Shown here: piece by piece, positions 59,996-64,000 of the stretch
Numbering within the stretch: position 1 is the first letter of the stretch
Layout: each line of letters begins with the position of its first letter
Assembly: GCA_030248215.1 (NCBI GenBank)
Contig: JASANG010001441.1
Location: 1-64,000 of the forward strand
Direction of reading: 5' to 3'
DNA length: 64,000 nucleotides
From: Enoplolaimus lenunculus
Taxonomy: Eukaryota > Nematoda > Enoplea > Enoplida > Thoracostomopsidae
Position numbers and translations under genes: made by a program
Notes under the pieces: model-generated
The model's input: the letters and a program-made list of their open reading frames with translations, nothing else
The model's database searches: none
What the model was told of the DNA's origin: nothing

Positions 59996-61811
59996 GATGA
60001 TTGGGTTTTGGGACCGCAGCGAGGTTAACATGGGCCATGTTTTCCAGTATTGAACCCTGAGGTTTGACTTATTGAGGCCAGGCACCGAAAACATGACTAA
60101 AATTTCGCGCAAGTTCCACAATATCCTGCGTACACCACGTAAATCTTTACAGAGAATAGTGTGACCGCCTCTGATGTATTTCGCTTGAGTATCCTATGCA
60201 CTGGATCAAAAAGAAACTTCAGCATCCCGTATAACGAGGCCAAACAGCTTATGTCACTCTGATGCAGGTTCAGTGCCCATCACACTACGCAATCAAAAGT
60301 TATCTGGTATACGCATGATATTGTGGAAGCTGGAATAAAATTAAAATTGTACAATTAACGATTGTTTAAGTAAGCTGAGACGTATGAATTTCAGTTTCGG
60401 AAGAGTGATTGAATTGAGCTCCCTCGGAGTGAGGCGTTTTCTGTGCCCCACCAGTTTAATTTCTTCGTATGTTGATGTCAACAACCATGATATTCAAACC
60501 ATAGAATTTGTACTCAAACCTTGGTGCAAGGGGGTCCAAATGGGGGCCATTGTAATGCTGTGCCCCCCCCCCCAAAGTTGTCTGGTGCCACCAAATAGAC
60601 TCGGTCTGAATGCAAACAATCTTGAATTGCAATTGTAGGGAACCCTCAAAATTATTCTATGCAACTCCAAATATAATTTTCTACGGACGCCATAGACTTG
60701 GTTTGGCAGGTGTCACACGTAATTGAAACTCAAAGCAATAAAAAACAAATTAAATGGCATCTGAACAAAAAACTTGAAAAAATGCAAAAATACGCAATGG
60801 CAGGGGGAATGGAAATGTGGGTTGTATGTATTCCCACACTGGCCCTGCCCTGCGAAAAATTGTGCGATGCTAACGGTACGTCTGAAGTTCACAATGTGTT
60901 TTCTATGATAAACAGGTCAAAAATATGGCGAAATCACTGTATGATTTCAAACTTTTTACGACTTGTGTGTAGTTTGACTAAAAAAATTTCACTACAAACA
61001 TGTATCACTAACCTTTATCTTACATTCGGTGAAGAAGAATAATTTTTGTGTTTGAAATTTTATCCACCCCGCCGCCACCCTGGTTCCACCAGCTTCTTTA
61101 ACGTACGATTCAAAATTTCAATACTTCGCGTTTCCAGTGGTGTATCCAAATTTGAGAGGGCATGAGGCGTGCGCAGCCCCTCCAAAAAATTTTTATGATA
61201 AAGTTAAGTTACAAATTTCCGAAATTCAAGCCCAGCTCAGGATTTCATTTCGGGATGGACTAAAGCCAACCATGGGCAGAATGTGTGTGTGCGAGTGTAC
61301 TGGATTCGCCGCTATTACCATATTTCATTATTTCTGACTCTGACCGATACAACGACAGTTATAAACAGTTTAGCATTCCATGAAATAGAGACACACACGT
61401 ACATAAAAAGTATAACAATGATATCTTATACTGTTTGATCGAACCTAGAACTTTGTATCTAACCAACATTTCATTCTAGCAAACTTGAAAAATCACCCAA
61501 GCCATGATACAACTGAACGTTCGGCAGTAAACAGGACTGGAACTACATGGCCGGGCGGAGGGCGCCGCCTATGAACATCCTTCTTCGTTCTCCGGCCAAA
61601 CATTTTTTGATCGCATTAAAAAGGATTGGGAAAATTTATTTGTCTCATCCAGAGACATCTTCTTGCCATCTCTCCTAATCCTAATTATTGTTAGTTTCAG
61701 GGTAGAAAAAAACTAAAAAAATTGTTCATATCTTTAGTCTACTGCAGTTGTTGCGAAAAGACTAATCCCTAATGGCGTTGTAATTATTACAAGCTGGATG
61801 ATGCCGACACG

Positions 61812-61976
61812 CAGGCGTAGCCAGGATTTCAGCTCGAAGGGTATAATGTCGAACAAAAGACAATTGTATCGACCCCTAAAGATCTAGAAATCTAATTCTA
61901 AAGTACCTTTTATTACAAAAACGTTCTGACGCAGGGGCGTACACCTCTCAACGCCAACAATCTGGATTCGCCAGTG
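61812..61976. repeat. MITE-like repeat with GCGTAGCCAGGATTT end
   Basis: CAGGCGTAGCCAGGATTTCA on the left; the right end CTGGATTCGCCAGTG is roughly its inverse. Related fragments are at 15675, 42177, 57270 and 62768. Confidence 0.6.
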
Positions 61977-62316
61977 TGTCGAATGCTTTCTATTTACTAA
62001 ATTGTAAAATTATAAACCACAAACTGTATCCATTTACTGGTTAACAAGTGTAGTATCACTTTTCATCCAATCAAAAACACCAAAGCTTTAGTTAAGATAC
62101 TTGTACTCGAAAAATAAACCAGGGTGCAACCTAACTTTATCTTCGTTTCACCACACACAGCATACGTGTTGCGTTGGTAACCAAACCGTTAATTGGTCGC
62201 CTATCTCTCTCAAATGGGTACAACCTTGAGCTTCGAAATTGAACGAGGGTTTTAACAGGGATATGTTGCTTCCAATAACTATGTTCATTTGGCGTTAAGC
62301 AAAACTGTTTGGCAGC

Positions 62317-62461
62317 AGGGTGGCCTTATACTTTTAATGATGTCCAGCGCCGTCCGTCACCGCATCTCACCGTGCGGTATAATACGTTAATTACTCACTA
62401 ACGATAGCATTACTGACTGACGGCGACGGACGGCGCCGTACAACAAGTATATGACCACTCT
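62317..62461. repeat. GC-rich MITE, GCGCTATACTT family, variant ends
   Basis: AGGGTGGCCTTATACTT and AAGTATATGACCACTCT are inverses with few differences; the interior has GACGGCGACGGACGGCGCC. Confidence 0.75.
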
Positions 62462-64000
62462 TAGACTGAAATTGATTTGCATGGTAGACTTGCAAGTTGC
62501 TCGGATCTAAAGCTTTTTCCAATAGTGTAAGTATGTTTCAAATAAAACGGCAGCCAATTTTTGTTTTTTTACAAGAATTAAGACATATCCATAATGATAG
62601 CAGACAAATACAATTTTTTGAATACGATATGGGGTTTTATAAGCAGACAAACTGTTACCCAATAGTCTAATACCGCGGTTATAACGTGAACTTAGCACTA
62701 GTGCCTGTGTGAGACATAGGGCCGATTTTAGTTCAGGCTTCAAAATGTCTGCTGTCGAAAACAAATGCAGGGCCCGGATTTCATTTCGGAAAGGTATAAC
62801 CTCGACTGCTAAAAGAATCTGTACGAGCAAGCGGTCAGCAGTACCGTAGCAGGCTAGGGTGGGGCTCCTCACAAAATTCCAGGGTGTGATTCCTTTGCAA
62901 TGATCAAAATATTTTCAAAATGTAAAGGATGCCAAATTGGGTATGGCGGCGGATGCTCCGGCCGTGGCGGTGAGACCCAGTGAAAAGTGAATTCGACCGA
63001 TGTATCTTCTATTGAAATCGTTCCTATGTGACATTCAAGGCCAATTTAACTTTAGGGCTCCAAAATGTCTGCTGTTGAAGCGCAAGATTGTACGCAGCCA
63101 TAATTACGTTACTTTTGGTCAAATTTAAACACGGAAATAAGTGTGTGAGAGAGACACACGACTTTGTGGTTGCGTGCGTAGAATTTCAAAAACATTTGTC
63201 ATTTTTGAGTAGAAAAATACGCATGAAATCTCGTCTGTTCTGGCGTAGGCTGGTTTGGTTTGTTTTATCATTGGTTAAATCTTGAGGCGTGTGAACGCTA
63301 TCACCGCTCGGCCGGCGTTTGCTCAGAAATCGTTCGACTTTTAAATGATTCCCATTTTTGACATATAAATGTGGCTATTTTATAACATTTCCCACAGAGA
63401 AAAATTTTCGGTCGTAAAATGATGTCCGTTGAATTACAATTTTTGTTACCAATGTCACATATATAGCATACGGAAAAAATTGAGTTTCATAACATATGCC
63501 AGCCCACACTACCCCGTCGAAAATTTGTGGAACCACCTCTGAACGCCCGAAAAGTAACTTGGGCCGTATACAATAGCGGAACTCAAGTGTTTCAATTTCA
63601 AATACTTCGAATCGATACAATTGTAGCGACTTTTTTTTCATTGAAAATTCAAATATGAAAAAATTCAGCAATAAAATGCCAAAATAATACTACATAAATA
63701 CCAGGTAGAACAAAAGCCTATAACGTACGTTTTACCATTTCTATCAATATAATATTGAATACCGAATTTGTTAGCCAGCTCAACATGCTCGAGGGGACCA
63801 AAAACATTCGAAACCGATTGATAATTTAAAATATATATTATCCTTTGAATGGGCGTAGCTTAGGGAAAACGGGGTCGCGTCCTAAATATAAAAAATTGTA
63901 GCGGGTTTCTTGTTTTACCAACGGAAAAGTTCCCAAAATCCCCTCTAAACAAAAATCGCAACGCAGTTTTGACCCTTGAACCCCCATTGCATATGCCCTT

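Larger units (their letters stand above)
47342..64000. other. No gene seen; repeat-rich flank
   Basis: Apart from listed repeats, 47345-48590, 50220-51120, 54760-55260, 55750-57250, 58665-58950, 60000-61800 and 62470-63770 show no exon I can support. Upstream PDE3 exons, if any, were not found here. A run of about a dozen C is at 60565. Confidence 0.5.

Noticed and set aside
60384-61042. Two adjacent plus-strand frames of 84 and 114 codons
   Set aside because: No recognised domain, a poly-C run in the first, no ATG in good context for the second; likely chance.
62507-62872. 121-codon minus-strand frame
   Set aside because: It overlaps a GATTTCATTTCGG-type repeat fragment, has no recognisable domain and no splice signals that fit a gene.

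Overview
The window is animal (metazoan) nuclear DNA: AT-rich, intron-rich and crowded with small transposon copies. The only gene I can name is a phosphodiesterase of the PDE3 family on the minus strand. Short exons with matching splice phases run from about 39.5 kb leftwards to 0.7 kb, and the 3' end of the gene lies beyond the left edge. Eight exons are supported or plausible. In transcription order they are 39469-39385 (tentative first exon), 39062-38821 (RRRVSLP motif), 18766-18572 (conserved regulatory helix region), 6131-6003 (linker with a CPNCKYC cluster), 3744-3619 and 3073-2962 (start of the catalytic domain), 2102-1746 (HNRIHAAD motif plus a long PDE3-type insert), 1371-1253 (HDYDHPG metal site) and 903-703 ([12 protein letters not shown] region), counted as nine pieces including the tentative one. 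Species cannot be fixed from the sequence. The gene family, the divergence and the repeats suggest an invertebrate.

Layout. 0.7-6.1 kb holds the catalytic and linker exons with short introns and TTAA- or TA-flanked MITEs. 6.1-18.6 kb is a large intron with many MITEs, a fold-back element near 14 kb, a 76-bp tandem array near 16.3 kb and a cluster of CRE/AP-1-like sites near 8.7 kb. 18.8-38.8 kb is another large intron with an unidentified coding-like patch near 20.0-20.4 kb, an inverted repeat pair at 23.6/26.5 kb and a 1.55-kb long-TIR element at 36.7-38.2 kb. 39.4-39.75 kb is a GC-rich patch open in several frames. 43.87-47.23 kb is an 84-bp satellite of 40 exact-length units that yields a 1,125-codon open frame. 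47.3-64 kb shows only repeats and unrecognised sequence.

Repeats. Several MITE families recur. A hAT-like family has 8-bp target duplications and an internal TTAGGC-type array. A piggyBac-like family has TTAA ends and a tRNA-like (A box/B box) segment inside. A GC-rich family ends in GCGCTATACTT, and the satellite seems to come from it. A GTAGCC-ended family and TA-flanked Tc1/mariner-type families are also present. I recognise no reverse transcriptase, transposase, integrase, capsid or envelope gene, no rRNA, no intact tRNA and no CRISPR array.

The most unusual signals are these: the PDE3 catalytic insert at about 100 residues (about 44 in mammals); a short motif that recurs 19-41 bp past the 5' splice site of three PDE3 exons and also at solitary sites; TTAGGC arrays inside unrelated MITE families; and the satellite, whose variation is concentrated in a hairpin loop.
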